Notes: generated from the sequence alone by a model not told the origin. Numbered from the stretch's first letter, positions 44,981-54,485 are shown. The stretch: 64,000 nucleotides of DNA from Flavobacterium fontis (GCF_900129405.1 NZ_FQVQ01000006.1:1-64000); one strand, 5' to 3'. Numbers and translations are program-made.

Positions 44981-45397
44981 ATGAAAACAGTAAAAATTAC
45001 TTTAGCGGCTTTAGCCTTCGGATTGATGTCATTCACGACAACAACCGTAATTGATCAACCTACTATCGTTTCAGCCAAAGATGCTTCGCCTGTAGTGTGG
45101 AAATCAGAAACTGTAGATGTGGGTGAAATTCCACAAGGAACTCCAAAGACCATCGAGTTTTCGTTTAAAAACACAGGAACGAAGTCGGTGTTGATTACCA
45201 ATGTTAAACCTTCTTGTGGATGTACAGCAGCCGATTATACTAAAGAAGCTGTAGCGCCTGGAAAAACAGGATATGTAAAAGCGACTTACAATGCCGCAGC
45301 AGCTGGAGCGTTTGCCAAAACTATCACGGTAACCACCAATGCTGAAGAAACGCCCAAAGTGTTGACTTTTAAGGGAACTGTGGTTGCAAAATCATAA
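44981..45397 (+). CDS. DUF1573 exported protein
   Basis: This 138-aa protein has a signal peptide (ITLAALAFGLMSFTTT) and one Ig-like DUF1573 domain: VDVGEIPQGTPKTIEFSFKNTG, then VKPSCGCTAADYT with the conserved Cys-Gly-Cys, and FAKTITVTTNAEETPKVLTFKG. DUF1573 proteins are abundant in Bacteroidetes and their role is unknown. The CGC motif may bind metal or pair. It diverges from a two-component system across a region with TTAACA direct repeats, so it may be regulated by it. Confidence 0.93.
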   Translation: MKTVKITLAALAFGLMSFTTTTVIDQPTIVSAKDASPVVWKSETVDVGEIPQGTPKTIEFSFKNTGTKSVLITNVKPSCGCTAADYTKEAVAPGKTGYVKATYNAAAAGAFAKTITVTTNAEETPKVLTFKGTVVAKS

Positions 45398-45428
45398 GTT
45401 TTCGATATAAAGGTGATTAAGAATAACG

Positions 45429-45459
45429 AAAAACTCCTGAGGTGACTCAGGAGTTTTTT
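45429..45459. terminator. Bidirectional terminator
   Basis: CTCCTGAG pairs perfectly with CTCAGGAG around GTGA, flanked by A and T runs, between convergent genes DUF1573 and the Spy-like gene. Confidence 0.93.
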
Positions 45460-45462
45460 ATT

Positions 45463-45912
45463 TTAAGAACGGGTCTTCATCGCTTCCATCCTTTTTTGAC
45501 GGTCCAAAATGATTTCCTTAAACTTTTTCTTTTGTTCGTCATTCAGGAAGTTCATTACATTGCGTTCTGCCGTTTCATTAATGGCACTAATTTCGCTCAA
45601 CTTTTCATCTTGTGCCATGTTTTCTTTTTTCATAATGGCATTGATTTTTTTGGAGCTGGCATCAAATTCTTTTTGCACAATAATCACTTGTAATTCGTCC
45701 AGTTTTAAATCGGTTTTCAGTTTATCTACCGTTTTTTGTACCGATTCAACGCGTTCTTTTTCAAGTTGCTCAGGAGTCTTCTCACGAGCCATCGGCGGTT
45801 GCATACCCATACCCGAGCGCCCCATGCCTCCCATACCGTTATTCATCATGCCCATTTGTGCCCAACCCGTGAGCGTTAGTGTACAGCAAAATAGTAAAGC
45901 GATTTTTTTCAT
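45463..45912 (-). CDS. Spy/CpxP-like periplasmic protein
   Basis: This 149-aa protein has a signal peptide (IALLFCCTLTLTGWAQ), a Met/Gly-rich stretch (MGMMNNGMGGMGRSGMGMQ), then two long charged helices (LEKERVESVQKTVDKL and FLNDEQKKKFKEIILDRQ). The NDEQKKKFKEI segment is the LTxxQ-like element of the Spy/CpxP/CnrX family of ATP-independent chaperones and metal sensors. Met-rich segments often bind copper, which is a guess here. The open frame reaches 45981 inside rimO, but the ATG at 45912 begins the signal peptide. It lies 29 bp after rimO. Confidence 0.85.
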   Translation of the reverse strand: MKKIALLFCCTLTLTGWAQMGMMNNGMGGMGRSGMGMQPPMAREKTPEQLEKERVESVQKTVDKLKTDLKLDELQVIIVQKEFDASSKKINAIMKKENMAQDEKLSEISAINETAERNVMNFLNDEQKKKFKEIILDRQKRMEAMKTRS

Positions 45913-45940
45913 AAAAACTTCATTTTCGTAAAGATACAAA

Positions 45941-47242
45941 TTATATCGGTTCTCCGTAAAGGTCAAATTCACTCGCATCAAAAATTCGAATCATAGCAAA
46001 TTCTCCTGTTTTTAAATAGTGTTGAGAAGCGTCAATCAAAACTTCATTATCAACATCGGGACTATCAAATTCTGTACGCCCAACGAAATAATTCCCCTCT
46101 TTTCGATCGATGACACAACGAAAGGTTTGACCAATTTTTTCCTGATTTAATTCAAAAGATACTTGCGATTGAATATCCATGATTTCTTGTTGACGCGCTA
46201 ATTTTGTAGCTTCAGGAACATCATCCTCAAGCGCATAAGCGCCCGTATTTTCTTCGTGGGAGTAGGTAAAACAACCCAAGCGTTCGAAGCGCATTTCTCG
46301 AACCCAGTCTTTCAAAATTTGGAAATCCTCCTCCGTTTCGCCGGGATAACCCACGATTAAAGTGGTACGAATAGCGATGCCTGGAACCGCTTTCCGAAAT
46401 TCATTTAACAGTCGGGTCGTTTTTTCCTGGGTAGTTCCGCGTTTCATCGATTTTAAAATGGCATCGGATATGTGCTGTAAAGGAATATCGATATAATTGC
46501 AAATCTTCGGTTCCCGTCGCATGACCTCCAATACATCCATAGGAAATCCTGAAGGGAAGGCATAATGCAAACGAATCCACTCAATCCCCTCCACCTTTAC
46601 TAAGGCTTCCAAAAGTTCGGCTAAGTTTCTTTTCTTGTATAAATCCAAACCGTAATAGGTGAGATCTTGAGCAATTAAAATCAATTCTTTTACGCCATTT
46701 TTGGCCAATCCCTCGGCCTCTTTTACCAATTTTTCAATCGGTTGGGACACGTGTTTTCCGCGCATCAAGGGAATAGCGCAAAAACTACAAGGACGGTCAC
46801 ATCCTTCGGCGATTTTTAAATAAGCATAATTTTTAGGTGTTGTAGTGAGTCGTTCTCCCAAAAGTTCATGCTTATAATCGGCACCTAAAGCCTTTAGCAA
46901 AAGTGGTAACTCTGTGGTTCCAAAGTACTGGTCGATATTTGGAATCTCTTTTTCCAAATCGGGGCGGTATCTTTCAGAAAGACAGCCGGTGACAAATACT
47001 TTATCTACCACGCCACGTTCTTTTTTATCGGCATATTCCAAAATGGTATTTACCGATTCTTCTTTGGCATTATCAATAAATCCGCAGGTGTTGATGACCA
47101 CAATATTGCCTTCTTGTTCATGCACAACTTCTTTTCCGTTGGCGCGCAATTGTCCCATTAAGACTTCACTGTCGTACGTATTTTTGGAACACCCTAAAGT
47201 GATGACGTTGATCTTGTTTTTTTTGACCGATTTGGTTCTCAT
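45941..47242 (-). CDS. rimO: Ribosomal protein S12 methylthiotransferase RimO
   Basis: This 433-aa radical SAM enzyme adds a methylthio group to Asp of ribosomal protein S12. The N-terminal UPF0004 domain has Cys ligands of the auxiliary cluster in ITLGCSKNTYDSE, NTCGFIDNAKEES and TGCLSERY. The radical SAM motif is CDRPCSFCAIP. The C-terminal TRAM domain (about 375-433: IDRKEGNYFVGRTEFDSPDVDNEVLI) binds substrate. The 'GCSKN' and 'CGFID' versions are RimO rather than MiaB. The Spy-like gene follows on the same strand. Confidence 0.96.
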   Translation of the reverse strand: MRTKSVKKNKINVITLGCSKNTYDSEVLMGQLRANGKEVVHEQEGNIVVINTCGFIDNAKEESVNTILEYADKKERGVVDKVFVTGCLSERYRPDLEKEIPNIDQYFGTTELPLLLKALGADYKHELLGERLTTTPKNYAYLKIAEGCDRPCSFCAIPLMRGKHVSQPIEKLVKEAEGLAKNGVKELILIAQDLTYYGLDLYKKRNLAELLEALVKVEGIEWIRLHYAFPSGFPMDVLEVMRREPKICNYIDIPLQHISDAILKSMKRGTTQEKTTRLLNEFRKAVPGIAIRTTLIVGYPGETEEDFQILKDWVREMRFERLGCFTYSHEENTGAYALEDDVPEATKLARQQEIMDIQSQVSFELNQEKIGQTFRCVIDRKEGNYFVGRTEFDSPDVDNEVLIDASQHYLKTGEFAMIRIFDASEFDLYGEPI

Positions 47243-47305
47243 AGTTTTTGAAAAATGGACTGCAAAATTAGGCTATTTATTTCAGTCTCAAAAAGGAAAC
47301 CGCAT

Positions 47306-47336
47306 AAAAAAAGCCATCGATAACCGACGGCTTTTA
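47306..47336 (-). terminator. Terminator of the FadL-type gene
   Basis: AAAAGCCGTCG pairs with CGATGGCTTTT (one mismatch) and ends in a T run on the minus strand. Confidence 0.85.
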
Positions 47337-47351
47337 TAAGGTATAGTGAAA

Positions 47352-48884
47352 TTATAATTCAAAAAGAAGGGTCACCGAGATGTTGTCAAATACGGCACGA
47401 CTGCGCGCTGTATCGGTTAATCCGCGGTTGAACATTTGTTGGTTGAAATTGCGCCAACCGTGACTGTAGGATACATCTAGACGCGTATCCCCAAAATTGT
47501 ACCCCAATCCTCCCGAATAGGTTGTCAAATTACCCATGGTATAGTGGTTTTTATAGGGACTTTCAGACCAACGATATCCTCCGCGAAGACTCCATTGTTT
47601 GTATTTGTATTCTGTTCCTAAGCGAATTTCTGTAGCCGCCTGTAATTGATTGTCGATAGTGGCATTTTCGGCGCTAAAATCGCGTTGCGGGGTAAAGGTG
47701 TTGCCTTGGTAAAACTGCTGCGAGATATCAGCACTGATTAAACCGCGTTTGCCAAACAAAAAGACCCCCGATGCGGTAACTCGATCGGCTGTACGCAAAC
47801 GATAAGGTTCGAATATCATGGTCACATTCGGATCCACGACCACCGAATTATACTGCGTATTATTGGCATCTGCATTCAAACCAAATCCCGATGTTGCAAT
47901 GTATTGACGTAACTCATCGTTCAAGCGAAACCATGTCGGCGATTGATAAGCAAGTCCCAAACGCGCATTTTTATGTACTTTAAAAATAGCCCCTAATTGA
48001 ACAGAGAACCCGTTGCCATAGGTATATAAATCATTGTTGAAACGCACCCGATCTACTGTAGAGCCGGTGGGATAGCGGGGATTTGAATTGGCTTCAAAGA
48101 ATGAAGTGCTTTGGCGGTAATCGACAAAATGAAAGTTCAAATTGATTCCAAGCATCAACCAATCTTGGTATTGTGCTGAACCATTTACCGATAATTTACT
48201 GGAATACCCTGAGGAGTTCAATAAAAAGCTTTGCGCATAATTTCCACCGGGGGCAATATTCGTAAAGTAGGAAGTATTGTTTGGATTATTGCTTACCGGG
48301 TCTATGATATAGGAGTTGTATCCTAAATAGGCTTGTTGTTCGTTAAAAAACAATTCATCGTAAAAGAAATCGTTGAGCACTCCAAAAGGAACGGCTTCAG
48401 AAGGATTTCTACCGTTGGCAAAACTAAGGAAGTATTGGTCAATGGAGTTGTTGGGATTGACGCCGCTTAGAAACACTGAATTGTTCAGGTTTTGCGTGTT
48501 CTCGTAATTCAAGGCTACCGCAAATTTATTCCAATCAGATTTTTTTAAAGGGTCAACAAAAACCAACACACCGCCCGCTTGATTGATGTCAAAGTGATTG
48601 TTGTTCTCCCGTTGTTGGGTCCCAAAATAATTGGTACGATTGGTCGTGTTAAAATTGGTAAGCGTGGCGCCAGCTTGATTGTTGCTGAAAATTACGGAAC
48701 CTGCTGGATTGACTGAAATGGCACTTAAATCACCGCCTACGGCACCAAAGGCACCTCCCATAGCGCGAAATCGAGCCGTTCCATTAAGGTCTTGCACCGA
48801 ATACCGTAAGGCATCCTGAATGTCTTGACTCCAGCCAGAGGTCATCACCAACCCTGTGAAGCATAAGGCAAATATCTTTTTCAT
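47352..48884 (-). CDS. FadL/OmpP1-type outer-membrane transport protein
   Basis: This 510-aa protein has a signal peptide (IFALCFTGLVMTSGWSQ). The FadL N-terminal hatch region follows: DLNGTARFRAMGGAFGAVGGDLSAISVNPAGSVIFSNNQ, given in part, with the 'NPAGS' motif. Beta-strands run to a C-terminal NISVTLLFEL. FadL-type porins take up hydrophobic compounds. The first codon of the longer frame is a TTG (48893); I use the ATG at 48884. It lies 34 bp downstream of the Gly/Trp-rich lipoprotein, probably in one operon. Confidence 0.92.
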   Translation of the reverse strand: MKKIFALCFTGLVMTSGWSQDIQDALRYSVQDLNGTARFRAMGGAFGAVGGDLSAISVNPAGSVIFSNNQAGATLTNFNTTNRTNYFGTQQRENNNHFDINQAGGVLVFVDPLKKSDWNKFAVALNYENTQNLNNSVFLSGVNPNNSIDQYFLSFANGRNPSEAVPFGVLNDFFYDELFFNEQQAYLGYNSYIIDPVSNNPNNTSYFTNIAPGGNYAQSFLLNSSGYSSKLSVNGSAQYQDWLMLGINLNFHFVDYRQSTSFFEANSNPRYPTGSTVDRVRFNNDLYTYGNGFSVQLGAIFKVHKNARLGLAYQSPTWFRLNDELRQYIATSGFGLNADANNTQYNSVVVDPNVTMIFEPYRLRTADRVTASGVFLFGKRGLISADISQQFYQGNTFTPQRDFSAENATIDNQLQAATEIRLGTEYKYKQWSLRGGYRWSESPYKNHYTMGNLTTYSGGLGYNFGDTRLDVSYSHGWRNFNQQMFNRGLTDTARSRAVFDNISVTLLFEL

Positions 48885-48917
48885 AGTAAACAAGTCTTAG
48901 TGAGTAAAGGGAACAAA

Positions 48918-49955
48918 TTAACGACGACCACCGCCACCGCCTCCTGAACGGCCACCACCGCCAAAACCGCCACCGCCGCCGTAGCTTCCGCCACCGCCAT
49001 AACTTGAACGCGATGGAGTATAGCTTCGGGTGTTGGACTCACTGCGTGAAGGGCTACTACTCGGAGTAGTGTTATTACGCACGGTTCCTGTGTTTGGCGC
49101 ACTATTGGGACGTGTGTTATTGGTAGAATAGTTTTGACGCACGCCGCTATTGCCGCGGGTAATGTTTACGGGACGCACCCCATTGGTGTAATCTGCACGT
49201 CCGTTGCGAACAGTATTGCCTCGGGTAAAATTATTGCTTCGAGTGAAACCATTATTTGCACGTCCGATTCCGCTGTTGCGTCCATTAAGTGCGGTTGGAT
49301 TTCGGTAAATGGTGTTACGACGTCCTCCGTTGTAGGCGAAGTTGTTGTTCCAACCGCCACCCCAGCCCCAGCCCCAACCGGGTCCGTACCAAGAGTTCCA
49401 ACCCCAGCCCCAACCAGGACCATACCAGTTGTTCCAACCCCAGCCGCCCCAGCCGCCCCAGCCCCAGCCGGCATTCCAACCGAGACCCCAGCCGCCGTTC
49501 CAACCCCAGTTGTTCCAGCCCCAGCCGCCCCAGCCAGCATTCCAACCAAGACCCCAGCCGCCCCAGCCGCCATTCCAACCCCAGCCGTCATTCCAAGAAT
49601 CATAATAGTTGACGGTGACATTGGTAGCATTATTCCCCCATCCATTGTAGTTGGAAGAAGCCGTGCGTGCCGCTGTGTTTTGAGTACTGTCTTGTGGTGT
49701 GGTATAATTTTCAACATCCGTAATCAATTCTTGACTCTCCTCATTTAAGGAGCTGAAATAATTACGGTAATATTCGCTGTTGCTATTGTCCTGTCTTGGA
49801 GCACTAGCTCGAGTGGTTCCAGTGCTGCCATATACGCCATCATTATCGTAATAGGAAGAGTTTTGATAGGAGCCGCAAGAAGTGACCAAAATTCCCAAAG
49901 TGACTACGGGGAGCCAACGGAAATTACGGATTTGGGAAAGGAAATTTGTTTTCAT
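48918..49955 (-). CDS. Gly/Trp/Asn-rich low-complexity lipoprotein
   Basis: This 345-aa lipoprotein has the lipobox LVTSCG (Cys about residue 24). After a polar segment with YRNYFSSLNEESQELITDVENY, residues about 115-205 are an imperfect repeat of GW, GGW, WNAGWGGWG and WNNWYGPGWGWGW units. Asn/Arg-rich sequence follows (RNTIYRNPTALNGRNSGIG), then a Ser-rich part and a GGGGSYGGGGGF-type tail ending in arginines. Flavobacterial proteins of this kind are sometimes annotated as vitellogenin-like, but no homology is implied. It is likely an outer-membrane or surface protein of extended structure. Open frames on the opposite strand over this region are artefacts of the repeats. Confidence 0.88.
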   Translation of the reverse strand: MKTNFLSQIRNFRWLPVVTLGILVTSCGSYQNSSYYDNDGVYGSTGTTRASAPRQDNSNSEYYRNYFSSLNEESQELITDVENYTTPQDSTQNTAARTASSNYNGWGNNATNVTVNYYDSWNDGWGWNGGWGGWGLGWNAGWGGWGWNNWGWNGGWGLGWNAGWGWGGWGGWGWNNWYGPGWGWGWNSWYGPGWGWGWGGGWNNNFAYNGGRRNTIYRNPTALNGRNSGIGRANNGFTRSNNFTRGNTVRNGRADYTNGVRPVNITRGNSGVRQNYSTNNTRPNSAPNTGTVRNNTTPSSSPSRSESNTRSYTPSRSSYGGGGSYGGGGGFGGGGRSGGGGGGRR

Positions 49956-50056
49956 ATCTATAGCATTTTTATTGTTGGTCATTACAAAAATAGTTAGTTT
50001 TGCCAAACTAATTAGTTAAAATTTGATTAAACAATTTTTGTGCCAAACTGTTCATT

Positions 50057-51535
50057 ATGAGTAAGAACTTAACAAAGCGAGAAGAGGATTATTCCAAATG
50101 GTATAACGAGCTAGTAGTAAAAGCCGATTTGGCTGAAAACTCTGGGGTGCGTGGCTGTATGGTGATCAAACCTTATGGATATGCCATTTGGGAAAAAATG
50201 CAAGCCGAGTTGGATCGGATGTTCAAAGAAACCGGTCACAGCAATGCCTATTTTCCTTTGTTTGTGCCCAAAAGTATGTTTGAAGCAGAAGAGAAAAATG
50301 CGGAAGGATTTGCGAAAGAATGCGCTGTAGTGACGCATTACCGTTTAAAAGCTGATGAAACCCAAAAAGGGAAACTTATCGTTGATCCACAAGCCAAATT
50401 GGAGGAAGAATTAGTCGTTCGACCTACCAGTGAAGCGATTATTTGGTCAACGTATAAGAATTGGATTCAATCCTACCGTGATTTGCCCTTGCTTATCAAT
50501 CAATGGGCAAATGTAGTGCGCTGGGAAATGCGTACCCGTTTGTTTCTTCGTACCGCTGAGTTTTTGTGGCAGGAAGGGCATACCGCGCATGCTACCCGTG
50601 AAGAAGCCATTGCTGAAACGGAACAAATGATGCAAGTATATGCTGATTTTGTTGAAAATTTCATGGCTATTCCCGTAATCAAAGGGGTGAAAACACCCAA
50701 TGAACGTTTTGCCGGAGCGGAAGAAACCTATTGCATCGAAGCTTTGATGCAAGATGGAAAAGCCTTGCAGGCGGGGACATCCCACTTTTTAGGGCAAAAT
50801 TTTGCACAAGCTTTTGACGTGAAGTTTGCCAACAAAGAAGGGAAACAAGACTATGTGTGGGGCACCTCTTGGGGGGTTTCAACACGCTTGATGGGGGCTT
50901 TGGTTATGACGCATTCCGATGATAATGGGTTGGTGTTACCACCCAATTTAGCGCCAATTCAAGTCGTTATTGTACCCATTTATAAGAGTGAAGAAGAATT
51001 GGCGGCTATTAGTACGGTGGCTCATGAAATCACAGCGGCTTTACGCAAGTTACGCCTCTCGGTTAAGTTTGACGATCGTACGACACAAAAGCCAGGATTT
51101 AAATTTGCCGAATGGGAACTCAAAGGCGTACCCGTTCGTATGGCGATTGGTCCCAAAGATTTAGAACAAGGAACGGTGGAACTAGCCCGAAGAGATACGT
51201 TAACCAAAGAAGTGGTTCGCCGCGAGGGCGTAGAAGCCTACCTTGTTGATTTGATGGAAACGATTCAACAGAGCTTGTATCAAAAAGCATTTTCGTACCG
51301 CGACAGTCATATTACTCAGGTGGATAATTTTGATGAATTCAAAACGATTTTGGAAACAAAAGGAGGATTTTTGGCAGCCCATTGGGATGGTACGCCAGAA
51401 ACCGAAGAAAAGATCAAAGAATTGACCAAAGCAACCATTCGCTGCATTCCTTTAGACCAAGTAAAAGAGGAGGGGAAATGTGTGTTTTCAGGGGCTCCTT
51501 CCACAGGTCGTGTCTTGTTTGCCAAGGCATATTAA
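50057..51535 (+). CDS. proS: Prolyl-tRNA synthetase (type 3, archaeal/eukaryotic-like)
   Basis: This 492-aa class II synthetase charges tRNA-Pro. Motif 2 is in [26 protein letters not shown] (part: [13 protein letters not shown]). The catalytic core begins at [18 protein letters not shown]. The anticodon-binding and C-terminal zinc-type domain follow ([13 protein letters not shown] to the final [18 protein letters not shown]). It lacks the editing insertion of bacterial long ProRS, which makes it the type 3 form found in Bacteroidetes. It is a single gene divergent from the Gly/Trp-rich lipoprotein. Confidence 0.96.
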   Translation: MSKNLTKREEDYSKWYNELVVKADLAENSGVRGCMVIKPYGYAIWEKMQAELDRMFKETGHSNAYFPLFVPKSMFEAEEKNAEGFAKECAVVTHYRLKADETQKGKLIVDPQAKLEEELVVRPTSEAIIWSTYKNWIQSYRDLPLLINQWANVVRWEMRTRLFLRTAEFLWQEGHTAHATREEAIAETEQMMQVYADFVENFMAIPVIKGVKTPNERFAGAEETYCIEALMQDGKALQAGTSHFLGQNFAQAFDVKFANKEGKQDYVWGTSWGVSTRLMGALVMTHSDDNGLVLPPNLAPIQVVIVPIYKSEEELAAISTVAHEITAALRKLRLSVKFDDRTTQKPGFKFAEWELKGVPVRMAIGPKDLEQGTVELARRDTLTKEVVRREGVEAYLVDLMETIQQSLYQKAFSYRDSHITQVDNFDEFKTILETKGGFLAAHWDGTPETEEKIKELTKATIRCIPLDQVKEEGKCVFSGAPSTGRVLFAKAY

Positions 51536-51562
51536 AAAAAATAAAAAAGTTTAAAAGCGGAC

Positions 51563-51592
51563 TTGCACGTGTAAAAAATAGTTGTATTTTTG
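51563..51592 (+). promoter_or_regulatory. Promoter of the tRNA-Glu pair
   Basis: TTG (51563-51565), a 19-bp spacer and TATTTTTG (51585-51592) match the Bacteroidetes consensus, 20 bp before the first tRNA. Confidence 0.85.
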
Positions 51593-51611
51593 CATCCGCA
51601 TTTGAGCAGTA

Positions 51612-51683
51612 GGCCCGTTCGTCTATCGGTTAGGACTCAAGATTTTCATTCTTGCAAGAGGGGTTCGATTCCCCTACGGGCTA
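51612..51683 (+). tRNA. tRNA-Glu(TTC), copy 1
   Basis: A full cloverleaf is visible: acceptor GGCCCGT/ACGGGCT, D arm, anticodon stem CAAGA/TCTTG with loop TTTTCAT giving anticodon TTC, and TPsiC arm GGGGTTCGATTCCCC. CCA is not encoded. Confidence 0.97.
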
Positions 51684-51733
51684 CAAAATAAAGGCAATTG
51701 AAGTGTGACATTTTATGTTACTGCCACTCAAAT

Positions 51734-51805
51734 GGCCCGTTCGTCTATCGGTTAGGACTCAAGATTTTCATTCTTGCAAGAGGGGTTCGATTCCCCTACG
51801 GGCTA
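51734..51805 (+). tRNA. tRNA-Glu(TTC), copy 2
   Basis: Identical to copy 1 over its full length, 50 bp downstream, anticodon TTC. CCA is not encoded. Probably transcribed with copy 1. Confidence 0.97.
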
Positions 51806-51960
51806 CAAATTAGTTGTAAATTAGTTTTGTAAAACAAAGGTTTTGTGTCTCAAATCGTTGTTTTATTAGTTAAAACCAAAGTGATTACCGAGTAATTGTG
51901 GGAGGTTTTTCTTTTTTAACTAATAGTTATAAATAATTATTACAATTAAATTACAAAACA

Positions 51961-52212
51961 ATGGCAAATCACAAGTCAGCGCTAAAGAGAATTAGAAGTA
52001 ACGAGAAACGAAGAGTTTTAAACCGTTATCAACACAAAACAACACGTAATGCCGTGAAAGCGTTGCGTATGTCTACGGATAAAGCAGATGCAGCAGCCAA
52101 ATTGGCAAGCGTTATTTCTATGATTGACAAGTTAGCAAAGAAAAACATCATTCATGATAACAAGGCTTCCAACTTGAAGTCCAAGTTAACGAAACACGTC
52201 AACAAACTGTAA
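51961..52212 (+). CDS. rpsT: 30S ribosomal protein S20
   Basis: This 83-aa very basic helical protein begins [20 protein letters not shown] and continues [11 protein letters not shown], with the S20 three-helix pattern. It binds the 16S rRNA body. It is a single gene downstream of the tRNA pair, with about 155 bp leader and its own terminator. Confidence 0.97.
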   Translation: MANHKSALKRIRSNEKRRVLNRYQHKTTRNAVKALRMSTDKADAAAKLASVISMIDKLAKKNIIHDNKASNLKSKLTKHVNKL

Positions 52213-52235
52213 TCTATTTTTATAGTATAGTATGC

Positions 52236-52263
52236 AAAAGCCTCCAATTCGGAGGCTTTTTTT
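52236..52263. terminator. Bidirectional terminator after rpsT
   Basis: AAAAGCCTCC pairs with GGAGGCTTTT around AATTC, between convergent rpsT and the receiver gene. Confidence 0.92.
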
Positions 52264-52672
52264 ATGTGTTGTTATTCTTTAACTCTTCGAGCATCTCTCT
52301 TGTTATCGGTTTCGATAAAAAGTCCAATACCATAGGATACGATTTTGATTTTTCGATGTCCTTTGGGTCTATAGTCGAGGAGAGCACAATTACTTTTAGC
52401 TGTGGAAAAATTTCGTTGTAACGTCGTTCCGTAATGATATCTAGAAATTCCCAGCCCCCCATTACGGGCATATTCAAATCCAAAAAAAGAAGTTCGGGCA
52501 AATCGGTTGTCGGTGTAATTCCTTTTTGCGAAAACGACTCTAAATAGGCTAACGCGTCTTCTCCATTGTTGGCAATCTCAATGGTTTCGGAAAACTCACA
52601 CTTTTGAATGACTTTTTTACATAACATTAATGTAATGGGGTCATCGTCTACACAGAGTATTTTTTTGTACAT
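52262..52672 (-). CDS. Single-domain response regulator
   Basis: This 136-aa protein consists only of a receiver domain: CVDDDPITLMLCKKV (acidic pocket), phospho-acceptor Asp in LLFLDLNMPVMGGWEFL, SST switch and Lys LSKPI. It has no DNA-binding domain, so it acts by protein contact. It follows the PAS kinase by one base and is its likely target or partner. The relatives in Bacteroidetes are usually of this CheY-like, ~135-140-aa form. Confidence 0.93.
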   Translation of the reverse strand: MYKKILCVDDDPITLMLCKKVIQKCEFSETIEIANNGEDALAYLESFSQKGITPTTDLPELLFLDLNMPVMGGWEFLDIITERRYNEIFPQLKVIVLSSTIDPKDIEKSKSYPMVLDFLSKPITREMLEELKNNNT

Positions 52673-52673
52673 T

Positions 52674-54374
52674 TTAATTGTTTTTAAAGGTAATCGTAAA
52701 TGTTGTTCCTACGCCTACCTCACTATCTATTGTGATGCTTCCTCCCATGGACTCTACTTGCGATTTGACCAAATATAAGCCCAAACCTTTACTGTCGGGA
52801 TTGTCATGAAAACGTTGGTATAGTCCAAATACTTTATCGCGATGGCGTTTGAGGTCAATTCCCAAGCCATTGTCTTTGAAGGTAATTTGTGTTTCGGTGC
52901 CTAAATTTTTAGCAGCGACTAAAATTTTCAATTGACGGGAAGGATCGCTGTAGCGGAGTGCATTGGTAGTCAAATTTAGTAAAATACTTTCAAAATACGA
53001 GCGATTTAAGAACAAGGTATTTACTTTATCGACATCCAGTTTAATAATTGGATTTAAGTTGCTGATTAAAAAACTGAGTTGGTTAAAGATGTTTTCAAAC
53101 ACATCCCGTATCACAATCGGCTCTTTATCTATAGCTAAACTGTCTTTGATGATAATGATATTCACCAAATCATTGACTGTATCGTTGAGTTGTTGGGTTG
53201 ATTTGCTAAATCCTTGAAGGATTTCTTTTAATTCATAATCCTCAATTTCAATATCCTCCAACAAATTTAATAATCCGGTCAAATTAGAGAGAGGAGCGCG
53301 TAAGTTGTGAGAAGTGATGTAAGAGAACTGCTTTAAGTCGGAGTTGTTTTGTGTCAATTCTTTAATCAATTGTTCGCGTTCTTTTTCCTGCTCTTTTTCC
53401 TCGGTGATGTCGCGTTGAATGGAAATCCAATGCGTGTGTTGATTTTCATGGTTGGTAATGGGAATCAAACTTAAATTCACCCAATAGTTAGTGTTGTCCT
53501 TACGTTTGGTCAGGGTTTCCAAGGTAAAAGCCTCTTTCTTTTTTAAGGCATCGGCAATTTTTTTGACATCCCTTTTGTTTTGAATACGTTTAAAAAAGAA
53601 GGTAGCCGACTGGTGTAAAACTTCTGCTTGGTCGTATCCTGTCATTTTCTCGAAAGCGGGATTCACATATACGATTTGATCTTCAGCATTTTCAGAGGCA
53701 CCAACAGCGGTAATCAATACGGTATCACGATTTTGAATAATTACCGTTTCCAATAAACGCAATCGTTGTTCTTCTTCTTTTTGTCGAGTGACGTCCTGCA
53801 TGGCACCAATCATTCGCACCACATTGCCTTCCTCATCTTTGACCAGAAATCCACGGTCATATACATAGCGGTATTGCCCATTGGCGTCCATAAATCGGTA
53901 TTCATCCTGCCATTTATCCGAACGTTGGGCGATATACGAATATAGTTTTACCGACATCTTTAAACTGTCTTCCGGGTGAATTTTGTCAAACCACCACTGT
54001 AAATTGGCCCCAACCTGGTCTTTTTTATACCCAAAAACACCTTGTATTCCTTTGTTCCAAATAAAACTGTTGGTTTTAACATCCCAGTCCCAAATCGTAT
54101 CGCTTGTAGCTTTGGAAACAATTTCAAAACGTTCGTTGGAAATAGACAATTCTGAGAATTCCGATTCAAACTGCGCCATGTAGCGCTCTGTAGTTCCAAT
54201 TTTTTGCGCTAGAAAGTACGTCGTAAAAAGCGCAATTCCCAACGCCAAACCCAATCCGATTCCCAGCTGCCATGATGGATTGTTCCATTGTGTAACCACA
54301 ACCATACCTGTAAAAATCAGGGCAAATAAGGTGAGGAATACCGGAAGAAAAAAACGTGGGTTTGTGTGTTTCAT
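52674..54374 (-). CDS. PAS-domain membrane histidine kinase
   Basis: This 566-aa kinase has two transmembrane helices (about 8-27 and 34-54) with almost no periplasmic loop. Two PAS/PAC modules follow (about 75-200 and 205-325; PAC signatures RFMDANGQYRYVYDRGF and TKRKDNTNYWVNLSLIPI). HisKA has YITSHNLRAPLSNLTGLL (phospho-His). HATPase has LTTNALRYS, FKDNGLGID and SKGLGLYLVKSQVE. It probably senses an internal or redox signal through PAS. It is co-transcribed with the receiver gene. Its -7 box (TATTTTTG, minus strand, 54387-54380) lies five bases from the ATG. Confidence 0.93.
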   Translation of the reverse strand: MKHTNPRFFLPVFLTLFALIFTGMVVVTQWNNPSWQLGIGLGLALGIALFTTYFLAQKIGTTERYMAQFESEFSELSISNERFEIVSKATSDTIWDWDVKTNSFIWNKGIQGVFGYKKDQVGANLQWWFDKIHPEDSLKMSVKLYSYIAQRSDKWQDEYRFMDANGQYRYVYDRGFLVKDEEGNVVRMIGAMQDVTRQKEEEQRLRLLETVIIQNRDTVLITAVGASENAEDQIVYVNPAFEKMTGYDQAEVLHQSATFFFKRIQNKRDVKKIADALKKKEAFTLETLTKRKDNTNYWVNLSLIPITNHENQHTHWISIQRDITEEKEQEKEREQLIKELTQNNSDLKQFSYITSHNLRAPLSNLTGLLNLLEDIEIEDYELKEILQGFSKSTQQLNDTVNDLVNIIIIKDSLAIDKEPIVIRDVFENIFNQLSFLISNLNPIIKLDVDKVNTLFLNRSYFESILLNLTTNALRYSDPSRQLKILVAAKNLGTETQITFKDNGLGIDLKRHRDKVFGLYQRFHDNPDSKGLGLYLVKSQVESMGGSITIDSEVGVGTTFTITFKNN

Positions 54375-54485
54375 TATTCCAAAAATAACAAAAAAATAGG
54401 ATAAAAAACATGTTGTAGTATTAATTCACTTTTACATAGCGTAAAACTATTGCCTTGAGGATGCCTGATTTCAGAAAATAAAAAC

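Noticed and set aside
49134..49748. 204-aa Pro/Ala-rich and other frames antisense to the Gly/Trp lipoprotein
   Set aside because: Their composition is the direct result of the GW-coding repeats read on the other strand.
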